A stretch of DNA of 61,119 nt from Micromonospora trifolii (GCF_022229005.1 NZ_JAKKFD010000049.1:1-61119), one strand, 5' to 3'; numbered from the stretch's first letter, positions 16,626 to 25,434 are shown. Program-made: numbers and translations. Notes: generated by a model not told the origin, from the letters alone.

Positions 16626-17897
16626 ATGAGCCGATCCGTCGCTGCTGGTCGGGCTCCGCTCTGGCGGGACCGCACCTTCGGCACGTACTGGGTCGCCCAG
16701 TCGCTCTCGGCGGCCGGTGACTCGTTCGCCTACCTGGCGGTGCCGCTGCTGGTGCTCCAGGCGACCGGGTCGGTGGCGCGGATGGGCCTGCTCACCGCCG
16801 TCGCGGGCGCGGCGTCCGTCGTCGCCGGGATCTTCGGTGGGGTGCTGGTCGACAGATACGACCGCCGCACCCTGATGATCGTGGCGGATCTGACCCGGCT
16901 GGTGCTCTACGCCCTGGTGCCGCTGGCGTGGCTGGCCGGCCCGCAGGTCTGGCTGCTCTTCGTCGTGCTGCCCATCTGCGAGGCGGCCGGCATGCTGTTC
17001 CAGGTCGCCGCGGTGACAGCGGTCCGCAACCTCGTCGACTCCGACCGGATCACCGAGGCCAACGGCCGGTTGCAGGCGACGTACGCGGCGGCGGCCGTCC
17101 TCGGTCCGCTGCTCGCCGGTGTGGTGGCTGCCCGCTTCGGCCCGGCCACCGCCATCGCCGTCAACGCGGCGAGCTTCGCGCTCTCGGCGGCCGGCCTGTG
17201 GCTGATCCGACTGCGCCCCGTACAGGTGGACGAGGGGGTGACCCGGGAGCGCCCGCTGGCCGAGTTCCTGGCCGGGGTGCGGTTCCTGTGGCGACAACCC
17301 GTGCTGCGCGCGCTGACCGTCCTGTTGTCGGTCTTCATCTTCCTCACCTACGGCTTCGTCGACGTGCTGATCTACCACGTCACGCACGACCTCGGCGGCT
17401 CCGAGGGCACCGTCGGCACGGTGCTCGGCCTGGCGGCGTTGGGCACTGTCGCCGGCGCGCTGCTGGTGGCGCCGCTGCGCCGCCGTCGCGGCTTCGGTGC
17501 CACCTGGATCGGCGCGCACGCGATCTGCGGTTTCGCCGTGGCGGGGGTCGGCATCGCCACCACAGTGCCAGCGGTCACCACGCTGACAGCTGTGTACCTG
17601 TGCTGTCTCAGCGTCGGCGGGATCTGCTCGATGTCCCTGCGGCAGGAGATCACCCCCGATCACCTGCTGGGCCGGGTCACGTCGGCGTTCTGGAGCACGC
17701 ACTACGCCCTCGGTCCGGCCGGCGCTGTCGTGCTGACCTGGGCCGCCGGCCGCTACGGCGCGCCAGCGGTCACGCTCGCGGCGGGCGCGGGCTGCCTGCT
17801 GGTCGCGGTCGGCGCCCTGTTCACCCCGATCCGCCGGGCCGGCGTGGAGTCGGCCGCCGGGCAGCCGGGACTGCACCCGGCCCCGGCCGGCGGCTGA
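16626..17897 (+). CDS. MFS transporter (putative exporter)
   Basis: A 423-residue major facilitator with about 12 helices. The cytoplasmic loop 2-3 motif is DRYDRRTLM near residue 78, and the family resemblance is to the MFS_3/enterobactin-exporter (EntS-like) and macrolide-exporter group. I use the ATG at 16626 (MSRSVAAG). A much longer in-frame upstream reading overlaps the divergent gene and is Arg/Pro-rich. It is divergent from the ECF41 operon across 125 bases. The substrate is unknown; a role in siderophore export is possible by family but not supported by location. Confidence 0.88.
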   Translation: MSRSVAAGRAPLWRDRTFGTYWVAQSLSAAGDSFAYLAVPLLVLQATGSVARMGLLTAVAGAASVVAGIFGGVLVDRYDRRTLMIVADLTRLVLYALVPLAWLAGPQVWLLFVVLPICEAAGMLFQVAAVTAVRNLVDSDRITEANGRLQATYAAAAVLGPLLAGVVAARFGPATAIAVNAASFALSAAGLWLIRLRPVQVDEGVTRERPLAEFLAGVRFLWRQPVLRALTVLLSVFIFLTYGFVDVLIYHVTHDLGGSEGTVGTVLGLAALGTVAGALLVAPLRRRRGFGATWIGAHAICGFAVAGVGIATTVPAVTTLTAVYLCCLSVGGICSMSLRQEITPDHLLGRVTSAFWSTHYALGPAGAVVLTWAAGRYGAPAVTLAAGAGCLLVAVGALFTPIRRAGVESAAGQPGLHPAPAGG

Positions 17898-17899
17898 GC

Positions 17900-17915
17900 C
17901 TTCGCGCGAGCGAAG
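17900..17915. terminator. Small hairpin between convergent genes
   Basis: CTTCGC and GCGAAG form a perfect six-base stem with a GCGA tetraloop of the stable GNRA type. It sits in the 22-base gap between the MFS gene and the convergent GNAT gene. Confidence 0.5.
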
Positions 17916-17919
17916 TTGG

Positions 17920-18405
17920 TCAGAACTCCTGGTACATCACGTGCAGGCCGACCCTGCCTGCACTGGGGTGACGGAACGCGCCCGGTACGGTGCCGACGAC
18001 CTCGAAGCCCTCCCGCCGGTACAGCCGCACCGCCGACGTGTTGCTCTCCACCACGGCGTTGAACTGCATGCCGGCGTACCCCTGCCGGCGGGCCCAGGTC
18101 AGGGCGTCACGGCACAGCGCGGTGCCCACGCCCCGGCCCCGCGCGTCGGCGGCGACCATGAAGCTGGCTGTGGACACGTGCGCGCCCGGCCCGGGCCGGT
18201 TGGTGCCCATCTTCGCGGTGCCCAGCACCCGCTCACCGTCGAGCGCCACGACGGTCCGCCCCGGCGCCGCCTCGACCCACATCCCGTACGACTGCTCGGC
18301 GGTCATCGTCGGGTCGTAGGGGAACGTCTCCTGTGCCCGGATCACCTCCTCGATGATCGGCCACACCTGCGACCAGTCCCGGTCGACGAACTCCCGAATC
18401 AGCAC
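17920..18405 (-). CDS. GNAT-family N-acetyltransferase
   Basis: A 161-residue single-domain GNAT enzyme. The acetyl-CoA pyrophosphate loop is ARGRGVGTALC near residues 93-103, and the conserved late segment is NTSAVRLYRREGF near 125-137. The N-terminus (MLIREFVDRDWSQVWPII) and the MVAADARGRG region match the L-amino-acid/phosphinothricin-like acyltransferase group. The acceptor is unknown. It is convergent with the MFS gene. Confidence 0.9.
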   Translation of the reverse strand: MLIREFVDRDWSQVWPIIEEVIRAQETFPYDPTMTAEQSYGMWVEAAPGRTVVALDGERVLGTAKMGTNRPGPGAHVSTASFMVAADARGRGVGTALCRDALTWARRQGYAGMQFNAVVESNTSAVRLYRREGFEVVGTVPGAFRHPSAGRVGLHVMYQEF

Positions 18406-18539
18406 CCGGGGAGGTTAGGCCCCGGCAGGAGCCCCGGACAATCCGTTATCCGCTGGTGCATCTGCGCGGCCTACCCGGTGCGAAGCATGGATCGTGACGA
18501 GACGTCACGGATCCGGTCGCTTCGACGAAAGGCCCGCTG

Positions 18540-19202
18540 ATGAGGATCGCACGAATCGCCGCCCGGATGGCGGTGGGCGCCGTGGCCACCGCGCTGGCCA
18601 CCACAGCAGTCGCCGTACCGGCGGCTCAGGCCACCAGCAAGCCCAAGCCGCTCGGCACGACGTCACTCGCCCAGGTGCTCACCCGCGACACCAGCGGCTT
18701 CGACCGCAACTCGCGTGACTTCGACGTGCTGACGGCGGCCGTGCTGGCAGTGCTGGAGGCCAAGCCGAACTCTCCGGTCAAGGTGCTCACCGACGGCACC
18801 GTGGCGTTGACCGCGTTCATCCCCACCGACGCCGCCTTCCAGCAGTTGGTCCGCGAGATCACGCAGGCCCGGAAGCTGCCGAGTGAGAGCGCCGCCTTCA
18901 CCGCCGTGGCCGGGCTGGGCATCGACACCGTCGAGTCGGTGCTGCTCTACCACGTGGTCCCGGGCGCCACCATCGATCGCAAGACGGCGGTCCGGGCCGA
19001 CGGCACGGATTTGACCACCGCGCTCGGCTCGTCCGTCGAGGTCGACGTGCGCACCTACCTGTACTTCTTCCGCCAGGTGCGGCTGGTCGACGCCGACACC
19101 GACGACCGTGACGCGCGGGTCGTCTCCTACGACGTCAACAAGGGCAACCGGCAGATCGCGCACGCCGTGGACCGGGTGCTGCGCCCGATCGACCTGCCCT
19201 GA
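18540..19202 (+). CDS. Secreted fasciclin (FAS1) domain protein
   Basis: A 220-residue exported protein with a Sec signal peptide: a charged start (MRIARIAARM), a hydrophobic core to about residue 25 and a likely cleavage after AQA near residue 31. One FAS1 domain fills the rest. The H1-like motif is TAFIPTDAAFQQLV near 94-107, the central YHVVPGATID follows, and the H2-like end is NRQIAHAVDRVLRP. FAS1 domains mediate adhesion; here it is a single domain without an anchor, so it is probably free or loosely cell-associated. A 14-base-stem hairpin follows. Confidence 0.92.
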   Translation: MRIARIAARMAVGAVATALATTAVAVPAAQATSKPKPLGTTSLAQVLTRDTSGFDRNSRDFDVLTAAVLAVLEAKPNSPVKVLTDGTVALTAFIPTDAAFQQLVREITQARKLPSESAAFTAVAGLGIDTVESVLLYHVVPGATIDRKTAVRADGTDLTTALGSSVEVDVRTYLYFFRQVRLVDADTDDRDARVVSYDVNKGNRQIAHAVDRVLRPIDLP

Positions 19203-19208
19203 TCGCGG

Positions 19209-19245
19209 GCGGGTGGCGTCCGACCACGCGGCGGACGCCACCCGC
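19209..19245. terminator. Bidirectional terminator
   Basis: GCGGGTGGCGTCCG (19209-19222) pairs perfectly with its complement at 19232-19245 around a nine-base loop. It lies between the convergent fasciclin gene and the phosphotransferase gene. Confidence 0.85.
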
Positions 19246-19254
19246 GCCGGGCCG

Positions 19255-20274
19255 TCAGCCCGAGGCGAGCGCGGCGAGCTCCTCGTCGACCAGGGCCGCC
19301 AGCCGGGCGTACCGGCCGGGATGGCTGCGCGGGGTCATCCCACGGCTGGGCATCTCCACTGTCATCAGCAGGTACAGGTGCAACCGGTAGAGGCCGAGCC
19401 GGCGGCGGGCCGAGGCGTTCAGCACCAACGGTTCGGGTGCGCCGGCCTGGTAACCGCGCAGCAGGGGGTGCTCCGGCTCGTCCTCGACGCGTCGAAAGAG
19501 CAGCGGCGAGACCAGGTCCAGCAGTGGGTCGCCGTAGAGGAACCGCTCGCCGTCCACCAGGCCGCGCAGCCGCAACCGGCCGTCCTCGTCGGGTGCGGCC
19601 AGCACGTTGCCGTCCCAGCAGTCGAAGTGCAGCAGCGCCGGTCGGCGCACCTCGTCGAGCACGGCGGCGTGCCGCCCCACCAGCGCGCGAAGGCGCTCCG
19701 GGGTCACCGGCAGTCGGACGTCCCAGTCGACAGCGTCGGCCAGGAGCGCGTCGAGCATCGCCGTGAACGCCGCCCGCCAGGTAGGCCCGCCGGCCCGGTC
19801 GTCGTCGTACCCGAACCGCTCACCGGTCACCCGGTGCAACGCGGCGAGAGCCACACCGAGGTCGTGGCGCGCCGGGCCGTCGTCGACCACGACACCGGCC
19901 TCGGCCAGGTCGGACAACGACCGGCCGGGCAGCGTCGCGGTGACCAACCACTCGCCGTACGCCGGGTCGGCGCCGCGCCAGAGCACCGGGGGGACGGGCA
20001 CCTGCGGCGCCCGCTGCGCGACGAGCCGAAAGTACCGTTCCTCGGCAGCGCAGAGCCCGCGCTCGTAGCGCAGCAGCGGCGTTCCGGCCGGCGGAGCCAG
20101 CTTCAGCACCACCCGACGGTCGTCGTCGAGCAGCGCCCACCAGACCGTCGCGTATCCGCCGCCGGCCAGCGGACCGGCGTCCCGAACCCGGGTGTGTGAC
20201 CCGAACGACGCACCGACCAGGTACGCCACATCGGCGCGCGTGAGGGGCCGCTGGGTCGGGCTGGCACCGGTCAC
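19255..20274 (-). CDS. Aminoglycoside/choline-kinase-like phosphotransferase (APH family)
   Basis: A 339-residue kinase-fold protein. The catalytic loop is LHFDCWDGNVL near residue 205, with Asp and Asn in the HxDxxxxN pattern. The metal-binding Asp follows in GLVDGERFLYGDP. A nucleotide-binding Lys is likely in VVLKLAPP near residue 60. Its GTG start overlaps the stop of the LacI gene (GTGA), so the two are almost certainly co-expressed. This puts a small-molecule kinase in the same regulatory unit as the catabolic cluster at 21.4-29.7 kb. A sugar or polyol phosphorylating role is inferred from that context; antibiotic phosphorylation is the less likely alternative. Confidence 0.87.
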   Translation of the reverse strand: MTGASPTQRPLTRADVAYLVGASFGSHTRVRDAGPLAGGGYATVWWALLDDDRRVVLKLAPPAGTPLLRYERGLCAAEERYFRLVAQRAPQVPVPPVLWRGADPAYGEWLVTATLPGRSLSDLAEAGVVVDDGPARHDLGVALAALHRVTGERFGYDDDRAGGPTWRAAFTAMLDALLADAVDWDVRLPVTPERLRALVGRHAAVLDEVRRPALLHFDCWDGNVLAAPDEDGRLRLRGLVDGERFLYGDPLLDLVSPLLFRRVEDEPEHPLLRGYQAGAPEPLVLNASARRRLGLYRLHLYLLMTVEMPSRGMTPRSHPGRYARLAALVDEELAALASG

Positions 20275-21344
20275 GACGTGGTGTCACCTCGCCGCGCGCG
20301 TGGCGCGGAACCCGCTGTGGCGCGGGTGGACAGTGGGACGGGACCGGCGGTGTCACGGCGGACCAGTTCGGCGGGGAGCACCTCGACCCGGGGTGTCGGG
20401 GCGCCGACGCCGAGCACCAGGGACATCGCCCGCACACCCATGTCGACCAGGGGCAGTCGCACTGTGGTCAGTGCCGGGGTCACGTCCCGGGCGATCGGCA
20501 TGTCGTCGAAACCCAGCACCGAGATCTGCTGCGGCACTGCCAACCCACGCGCGCGCACTGTGGCGAGTGCGCCGATGGCCATCGAGTCGTTGAGCGCCAC
20601 GATCGCTGTCAGCTCCGGGTCGGCGTCGAGCAGTCGGGCGGTGGCCTCGGCACCACCGTCGCGGTCGAACTCGGCGTACCTGATGCGCGGTTCGGGCAGC
20701 TCGCGGCCCTGCTCGGTGAGGGCCTGCCGGAGGCCGGCGAGCCGGTCGGTGGTGGTGGTCAGGATGCGCGGGCCGGCGACCACTCCGATCGCCCGGTGCC
20801 CCAGACCGCACAGCTCCCGCCCGGCGAGGTAGCCGCCGGTCCGGTTGTCCGGCATCACCGCGTCCCCGGAGTGCTCGTGCCGACCGATTACCGCCACCCG
20901 CCCGCCGGTGGCCTCGTACGCGGCGAGCTTCTCGTTGAGTTGCCGGGTGAACGCCTCGTCGTGGTAGCCCGAGCCGGCCAGGATCAGCGCCGCCACCTGG
21001 TGGCCGCGCAGCAGCTCCACGTACTCCAGCTCGCGGTCCGGGTCCCGGTAGCTGTTGCAGATCATCAGCAGCCGACCCTGGTCGGTGGCGACCCGTTGCA
21101 GCCCGCGAGTGATCTCGGCGAAGTACGGGTCGGAGACGTCGTGCACGATCACGCCGACCGCGCTGCGGTGCGAGCGGGCCAGCAGTTGGGCGTGCGCGTT
21201 CGGCACGTACTGCAACTCGGCGACGGCGGCGAGCACCCGTTCGCGCAGCTCGTCGGTGACCGGCTTGCTGCTGCCGTTGATGACGCGGGAGGCGGTGGCG
21301 GGCGAGACGCCCGCTCGGCGGGCCACATCGGACAGGGTCGCCAT
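20271..21344 (-). CDS. LacI-family transcriptional regulator
   Basis: A 357-residue repressor. The N-terminal helix-turn-helix and hinge (TLSDVARRAGVSPATASRVING) are canonical, and a periplasmic-binding-like effector domain spans about residues 60-335. It is divergent from the cupin gene at 21438. The intervening DNA contains a promoter with a GAAAG-CC-CTTTC dyad just after the expected start point, and similar sites flank the next promoter near 22.55 kb. It should therefore repress the catabolic operon and release on binding a sugar-like inducer. Downstream it is coupled to the phosphotransferase gene. Confidence 0.94.
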   Translation of the reverse strand: MATLSDVARRAGVSPATASRVINGSSKPVTDELRERVLAAVAELQYVPNAHAQLLARSHRSAVGVIVHDVSDPYFAEITRGLQRVATDQGRLLMICNSYRDPDRELEYVELLRGHQVAALILAGSGYHDEAFTRQLNEKLAAYEATGGRVAVIGRHEHSGDAVMPDNRTGGYLAGRELCGLGHRAIGVVAGPRILTTTTDRLAGLRQALTEQGRELPEPRIRYAEFDRDGGAEATARLLDADPELTAIVALNDSMAIGALATVRARGLAVPQQISVLGFDDMPIARDVTPALTTVRLPLVDMGVRAMSLVLGVGAPTPRVEVLPAELVRRDTAGPVPLSTRATAGSAPRARRGDTTS

Positions 21345-21363
21345 GGCCCGCCCCCTCGATCTG

Positions 21364-21393
21364 TTGACGGCGTTTCGTCGTGCCGGCTAGCGT
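21364..21393 (+). promoter_or_regulatory. Promoter of the cupin operon
   Basis: TTGACG (21364-21369) and TAGCGT (21388-21393) are separated by 18 bases and fit -35 and TANNNT -10 boxes. The predicted start point is near 21400, just ahead of the LacI-type operator at 21408-21419. Confidence 0.6.
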
Positions 21394-21407
21394 CACCGTA
21401 CCGCAGA

Positions 21408-21419
21408 GAAAGCCCTTTC
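21408..21419. promoter_or_regulatory. LacI-family operator
   Basis: GAAAGCCCTTTC has perfect five-base arms around CC and differs at one base from the palindrome GAAAGCGCTTTC found upstream of the ThuA gene. It is placed immediately after the predicted transcription start, in the 93-base gap between the LacI gene and the first cupin gene. Confidence 0.7.
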
Positions 21420-21437
21420 CCGCAGGGAGGCCCGGCC

Positions 21438-21782
21438 GTGTCCGATCGCTTCGCGGTACTTCAACTTGACGACCTTCCCGCCCGGCGCTGCTCGTGTGGG
21501 ACCACCCGCCGGGGTTTCATCGCCGAGAGCGAGGGCCAGGCCAGCGTGCACCTGCTCCAGGTGCAGGACGCGGTGACCCACCACCACCGGATCGCCACCG
21601 AGTACTACGTCGTGCTCGCCGGTGAGGGCGAGATCGAGCTGGACGGCGTCCGTCACCCCGCCCGACCGATGTCCGCGTTCCTGATCAAGCCGGGCTGCCG
21701 GCACCGGGCCATCGGCGACCTCACGGTGCTGCTGGTGTCCCTACCGGCCGCGGACGACACCGACGAGTACTTCGATGCGTGA
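21438..21782 (+). CDS. Single-domain cupin protein
   Basis: A 114-residue cupin barrel. The metal-ligand signature is visible as HHHRIATEYYVVLAGEGEIEL (His-x-His with a later Glu) and the second motif as LIKPGCRHRAIG. The GTG start has GGGAGG seven bases upstream. It is the first gene of the operon and overlaps the next cupin gene by eight bases. In catabolic clusters such cupins are often sugar isomerases, epimerases or lyases. Two consecutive cupins beside Gfo/Idh and TIM-barrel genes suggest a role in processing the oxidised substrate, but the reaction is not known. Confidence 0.85.
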   Translation: MSDRFAVLQLDDLPARRCSCGTTRRGFIAESEGQASVHLLQVQDAVTHHHRIATEYYVVLAGEGEIELDGVRHPARPMSAFLIKPGCRHRAIGDLTVLLVSLPAADDTDEYFDA

Positions 21783-22491
21783 TCGGCCGGCACCCCTGCC
21801 CGGCGGGGTCGGGGTGTCCCGGCTGCGCGTCTACGACACAGTGGCCCCGGACGGCCTGGTCGGCGGCACCCCGCACGTGCACCTGTGCTGCACCGAGGGG
21901 TACGTGGTGACCGACGGCGAGGGCGTGGTGCAGACCCTGACCACTGCCGGCTACCGGGAGACGCCGCTGCGGCCGGGGGTGGTGGTCTGGTTCGAGCCGG
22001 GCACCGTGCACCGCCTGGTCAACGGGGGCGGGCTGAGCATCGTCGTGCTCATGCAGAACAGCGGCCTGCCCGAGGCCGGCGACGCGGTGCTGACCTTTCC
22101 ACCCGAGGTGCTGGCCGACCCGGCCGCGTACGCCACGGCGGCGGCACTGCCCGACGGGGGAGCGCCGGGTGCGGACGTGCACGCCGCGTACCGCCGTCGG
22201 GATCTGGCGGTGACCGGCTTCCAGGCGCTGCGGTCCGGCGGTCCGGCGGCGCTGGCCGCGTTCCACGCCACCGCGATCGCCCTGCGCCAGCCGTTGCTGG
22301 CGCGGTGGCGGCAGCGGTGGGAGGCCGGCGCCGGCCGCGCCGCCGCCGACACCGCCGGACAGCTCGACGCCCTGGAGCGGGGGGATCCCGGCCACCTGGG
22401 CGACGCCGGGGTGTACGCGGTGGCCGAGCCGGTCGAGCGGGGCCGGTTGGGCATGTGCGGCCTGCTCGACACCTATCCGGCGGCCGGCTGA
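21775..22491 (+). CDS. Cupin-domain protein with helical C-terminal extension
   Basis: A 238-residue protein. Residues 15-110 form a cupin: HVHLCCTEGYVVTDGEG carries the first metal motif and PGTVHRLVNGG the second. The C-terminal 120 residues are Ala-rich and helical, with no recognised domain. The ATG overlaps the end of the first cupin gene. The extension is unlike simple sugar-binding cupins. Co-expression with an importer, a dehydrogenase and a lyase-like protein points to substrate chemistry or ligand sensing, which cannot be separated here. Confidence 0.75.
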   Translation: MRDRPAPLPGGVGVSRLRVYDTVAPDGLVGGTPHVHLCCTEGYVVTDGEGVVQTLTTAGYRETPLRPGVVVWFEPGTVHRLVNGGGLSIVVLMQNSGLPEAGDAVLTFPPEVLADPAAYATAAALPDGGAPGADVHAAYRRRDLAVTGFQALRSGGPAALAAFHATAIALRQPLLARWRQRWEAGAGRAAADTAGQLDALERGDPGHLGDAGVYAVAEPVERGRLGMCGLLDTYPAAG

Positions 22492-22544
22492 CAGTCCCTC
22501 CGGGACAGTTGTCGGGCTGCCAGGCATCGGTGGAAACTGATCGA

Positions 22545-22599
22545 GGAAAGGCCTTGCCCGGCGTGAGGGGGCCGCCTACGCTCCAGGAAAGCGTTTGCC
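22545..22599 (+). promoter_or_regulatory. Promoter of the ABC/catabolic operon with two flanking LacI-type sites
   Basis: A -35 TTGCCC (22554-22559) and -10 TACGCT (22577-22582) are 17 bases apart. GGAAAGGCCTTGCC (22545-22558) overlaps the -35 box, and GGAAAGCGTTTGCC (22586-22599) covers the expected start point. The two 14-mers match at 12 positions and are 41 bases apart, about four helical turns, which would suit repression by a LacI-family tetramer or two dimers. Confidence 0.65.
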
Positions 22600-22657
22600 T
22601 GATCCGCCGACCGGCCCGGTCCATGGGTGCCGTGCCGGGCCCCCGAGGAGGTTCCGC

Positions 22658-23569
22658 GTGACCGAGAACTCTTTGGACACGGCGGGCCGGCAGGCCGCCG
22701 TCGGCCCCGACGGCCCGATCTCGTCCACTGTGGCGAAGGCGCCGCCCGCAGGCGGCCGTCCACCGCGTCCCACGCTCGGCCGCCGAGTGGTGGTGTTCGC
22801 CGACTCGCTCTGGCGCCCGGCGCTGGTGCTCGCTGTCTTCTTCGCCGCCTGGTGGTTCGTGGCGGCCCGGGAGTACGTCCCGAACTACCTGGTGCCCACC
22901 CCCGGCCAGGTCTGGGAGACGATGACCACCCAGTGGTCCGAGCTGGCCCGGCACACGCTGGTCACCCTCTACGAGACGGTGCTCGGCTTCGTGCTGGCCG
23001 CCGCGCTGGGTCTGGTCACCGCTGTCGCCATCGCCTACTCCCGCACCCTGGACAAGGCGCTCTACCCGATCGTCCTGTTCGCACAGGTCATTCCGAAGAT
23101 CGCCATCGCGCCGCTGCTGGTGGTCTGGTTCGGCCTCGGCCTCACCCCGAAGATCATCCTGGCGGTGCTCATCGCGTTCTTCCCGGTGGTCATCTCCGGC
23201 GTGGCCGGGCTGCGCTCCACCGACCCGGAGCTGCTCGACCTCGCCGCCACGATGGGCGCCGGGCCGTGGCGCACCTTCCGCAAGATCCGCTTCCCGAACG
23301 CGTTGCCGCACCTGATGGCCGGCCTGAAGGTGGCCGTCACCCTCGCCGTGGTCGGTGCCGTGGTCGGCGAGTTCGTCGGCGCCAGCGAAGGGCTCGGCTA
23401 CGTCCTGTTGCTGGCCAACGGCAACCTCGACGCCCCGCTGCTGTTCGCCGACCTGATCCTGATGTCCGCCATCGGCATCGTCCTGTTCGTCCTGGTCGAG
23501 ATCGCCGAGGCACTGCTCATCCCGTGGCACGCCAGCCGCCGGGCCGGCGTGTCCCTCACCACCTCCTGA
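22658..23569 (+). CDS. ABC transporter permease, NMT1/SsuC/ThiX type
   Basis: A 303-residue permease of the BinPDT_transp_1 family with about six helices. The EAA-loop contacting the ATPase is ATMGAGPWRTFRKIRFPNALPHL near residues 205-227. YLVPTPGQVW near residue 75 is typical of nitrate/sulfonate/pyrimidine permeases. The GTG at 22658 has GAGGAG eight bases upstream, so I prefer it to an earlier ATG at 22595. It forms an importer with the lipoprotein and ATPase genes that follow. This class carries sulfonates, HMP-like pyrimidines, riboflavin and similar compounds, not usually sugars. Confidence 0.9.
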   Translation: MTENSLDTAGRQAAVGPDGPISSTVAKAPPAGGRPPRPTLGRRVVVFADSLWRPALVLAVFFAAWWFVAAREYVPNYLVPTPGQVWETMTTQWSELARHTLVTLYETVLGFVLAAALGLVTAVAIAYSRTLDKALYPIVLFAQVIPKIAIAPLLVVWFGLGLTPKIILAVLIAFFPVVISGVAGLRSTDPELLDLAATMGAGPWRTFRKIRFPNALPHLMAGLKVAVTLAVVGAVVGEFVGASEGLGYVLLLANGNLDAPLLFADLILMSAIGIVLFVLVEIAEALLIPWHASRRAGVSLTTS

Positions 23570-23592
23570 CCGACCCCATCACGGAGGCACCG

Positions 23593-24597
23593 ATGAAACG
23601 CACCGCCACCACCATCCTGGCCACCGCCGCCCTGCTCCTCGCCGCTACCGGCTGCGGTGGAGACGACAACGCCGGCAGCACCAACGCCGACGGCAGCAAG
23701 CAGGTCACCCTCACCCTCAACTGGGTGCCCTACGGCGAGCACGCGCCCTTCTACTACGGCCTGCAGAAGGGCTACTACTCCGCCGAGGGCATCGACCTGA
23801 AGATCCTGCCCGGCAACGGCTCGGGCAACACCGTCAAGCAGGTCGCCCAGAAGCAGACCGACTTCGGCTGGGCGGACAGCCCGGTGCTGCTGAAGTCGGT
23901 GGCCAGCGGCATGCCGGTGCGCAGCCTCGGCGCGTACCTGGAGAAGGGACCCTCCTCGGTGGAGTTCTTCACCGAGGAGAACATCAAGACCCCGGCCGAC
24001 CTCAAGGGCAAGACCGTGGGCGGCACCCCCGGCGACGCCCTCTACGCCACCTTCCCGGCCTGGCTGGAGAAGAACGGCCTCAAGAAGGACGACGTCAAGG
24101 TGGTCAACGTCGACGCCGCCGGCAAGATCGCCGCCCTGGCCGAGGGCAAGGTCGACGCCATCATGGGCTTCTTCCACGACCAGGCGCCCACCATCGAGAG
24201 CAAGACCGGCAAGAAGGTCGACGTGCTGCTCTTCGCCGACTATGGGATGAACCTGCTCGGCACCGGCCTGATCGCCAACACCCAGACCCTGCAGAAGGAC
24301 CCGGAGCTGGTCCGCAAGTTCGTCAGGGCCACCCAGAAGTCCTGGGCCGACGCCGCCCGGGACCCGGCCGGAGCGGTGAGCGCGATGACGGCTCTGGCCG
24401 AGAACGAGCCGGCGCCCGAGGTGCTCACCAAGCAGCTCACGCTCAACATGCCGCTGATCGGCGCGGACGGCCCGCCCGGGGTGAACACCGAGGCCCAGTG
24501 GACCGAGACCATCGACCTGATGTCCCGCTACGCCGAGCTGAAGGACCCGGGAGCGCCCAGCGCGTACTGGGACTCCTCGTACGCGGCGCAGGGGTGA
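23593..24597 (+). CDS. ABC transporter substrate-binding lipoprotein, NMT1/ThiY type
   Basis: A 334-residue receptor with a Sec lipoprotein signal and lipobox LAATGC (Cys at about residue 21). The mature protein shows the NMT1/ThiY pattern: LNWVPYGEHAPFYYGLQKGY near residue 42, then a GSGNTVKQVA phosphate-loop-like segment, then DFGWADSPVLL. HAPFY and the GSGNT stretch are in the pocket of thiamine-precursor and riboflavin receptors, hinting at an aromatic or heterocyclic ligand. GGAGG precedes the ATG. It lies between permease and ATPase genes. Confidence 0.9.
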   Translation: MKRTATTILATAALLLAATGCGGDDNAGSTNADGSKQVTLTLNWVPYGEHAPFYYGLQKGYYSAEGIDLKILPGNGSGNTVKQVAQKQTDFGWADSPVLLKSVASGMPVRSLGAYLEKGPSSVEFFTEENIKTPADLKGKTVGGTPGDALYATFPAWLEKNGLKKDDVKVVNVDAAGKIAALAEGKVDAIMGFFHDQAPTIESKTGKKVDVLLFADYGMNLLGTGLIANTQTLQKDPELVRKFVRATQKSWADAARDPAGAVSAMTALAENEPAPEVLTKQLTLNMPLIGADGPPGVNTEAQWTETIDLMSRYAELKDPGAPSAYWDSSYAAQG

Positions 24598-24601
24598 CCC
24601 G

Positions 24602-25396
24602 GTGACCGCCGCGCCGGCAGCCACCGGCACCGCCATCGGCATGTCCGGGCTGACCGTCCGGTTCACCACCCGGCGGTCGCAGACCACAGCGTTGGACGAC
24701 GTGTCGCTGGACATCGAGCCGGGCGAGTTCGTCACGATCGTCGGCCCGTCCGGCTGCGGCAAGTCCACTCTCCTGAAGATCGTCGCGGGGTTGGTCAAGC
24801 CGACCAGCGGCGAGGTGTCGTTGCTGGAACGCCCGGTGCGCGGCCCGCAGAAGGAGATCGGCTTCGTCTTCCAGAAGGCCGCGCTGCTGGAGTGGCGCGG
24901 CGCCCGAGCCAACATCCTGCTCCAGGCCGAGATGCGCGGCATGGACCGGACGCAGGCCGCCCGCCGCGCCGACGAGCTGATCGAGATGACCGGCCTGACC
25001 GGCTTCGAGAAGGCGTTGCCACACGAGCTGTCCGGCGGCATGCAGCAGCGGGTGGCACTCTGCCGCGCGCTGCTGCACTCCCCGCCGGTGCTGCTCATGG
25101 ACGAACCGTTCGGCGCCCTGGACGCGCTGACCCGCGAGCAGATGAACGCCGAACTGCACCGGATCTGGCGGGAGACCGGGACCACAGTGGTGCTGGTCAC
25201 CCACTCCATCGCCGAGGCGGTCTTCCTCGGCACCCGGGTCGTGGTGATGAGTCCCCGGCCCGGCCGCATCATCCGCACCTTCCCGGTCGAGCTGCCGGCG
25301 CACCGCGACTACGCGCAGGTGATGTCGGATCCCCGCTTCGACCGGCTCGCCACCGACCTGCGTGGGTTGCTCGGCAGCGCGGCCGCCAACCACTGA
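24602..25396 (+). CDS. ABC transporter ATP-binding protein, nitrate/sulfonate/taurine type
   Basis: A 264-residue ATPase with Walker A GPSGCGKST near residues 44-52, the Q-loop FVFQKAALLEW, the signature LSGGMQQRVAL and Walker B LLMDEPFGALD. LTREQMNAELHRIW downstream is typical of the SsuB/TauB/ThiZ family. The GTG start follows the receptor stop by four bases. It powers the importer encoded by the two preceding genes. Confidence 0.93.
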   Translation: MTAAPAATGTAIGMSGLTVRFTTRRSQTTALDDVSLDIEPGEFVTIVGPSGCGKSTLLKIVAGLVKPTSGEVSLLERPVRGPQKEIGFVFQKAALLEWRGARANILLQAEMRGMDRTQAARRADELIEMTGLTGFEKALPHELSGGMQQRVALCRALLHSPPVLLMDEPFGALDALTREQMNAELHRIWRETGTTVVLVTHSIAEAVFLGTRVVVMSPRPGRIIRTFPVELPAHRDYAQVMSDPRFDRLATDLRGLLGSAAANH

Positions 25397-25434
25397 GCGC
25401 GGATCGGCACGACCAGCACGACGGAAGGAACACC

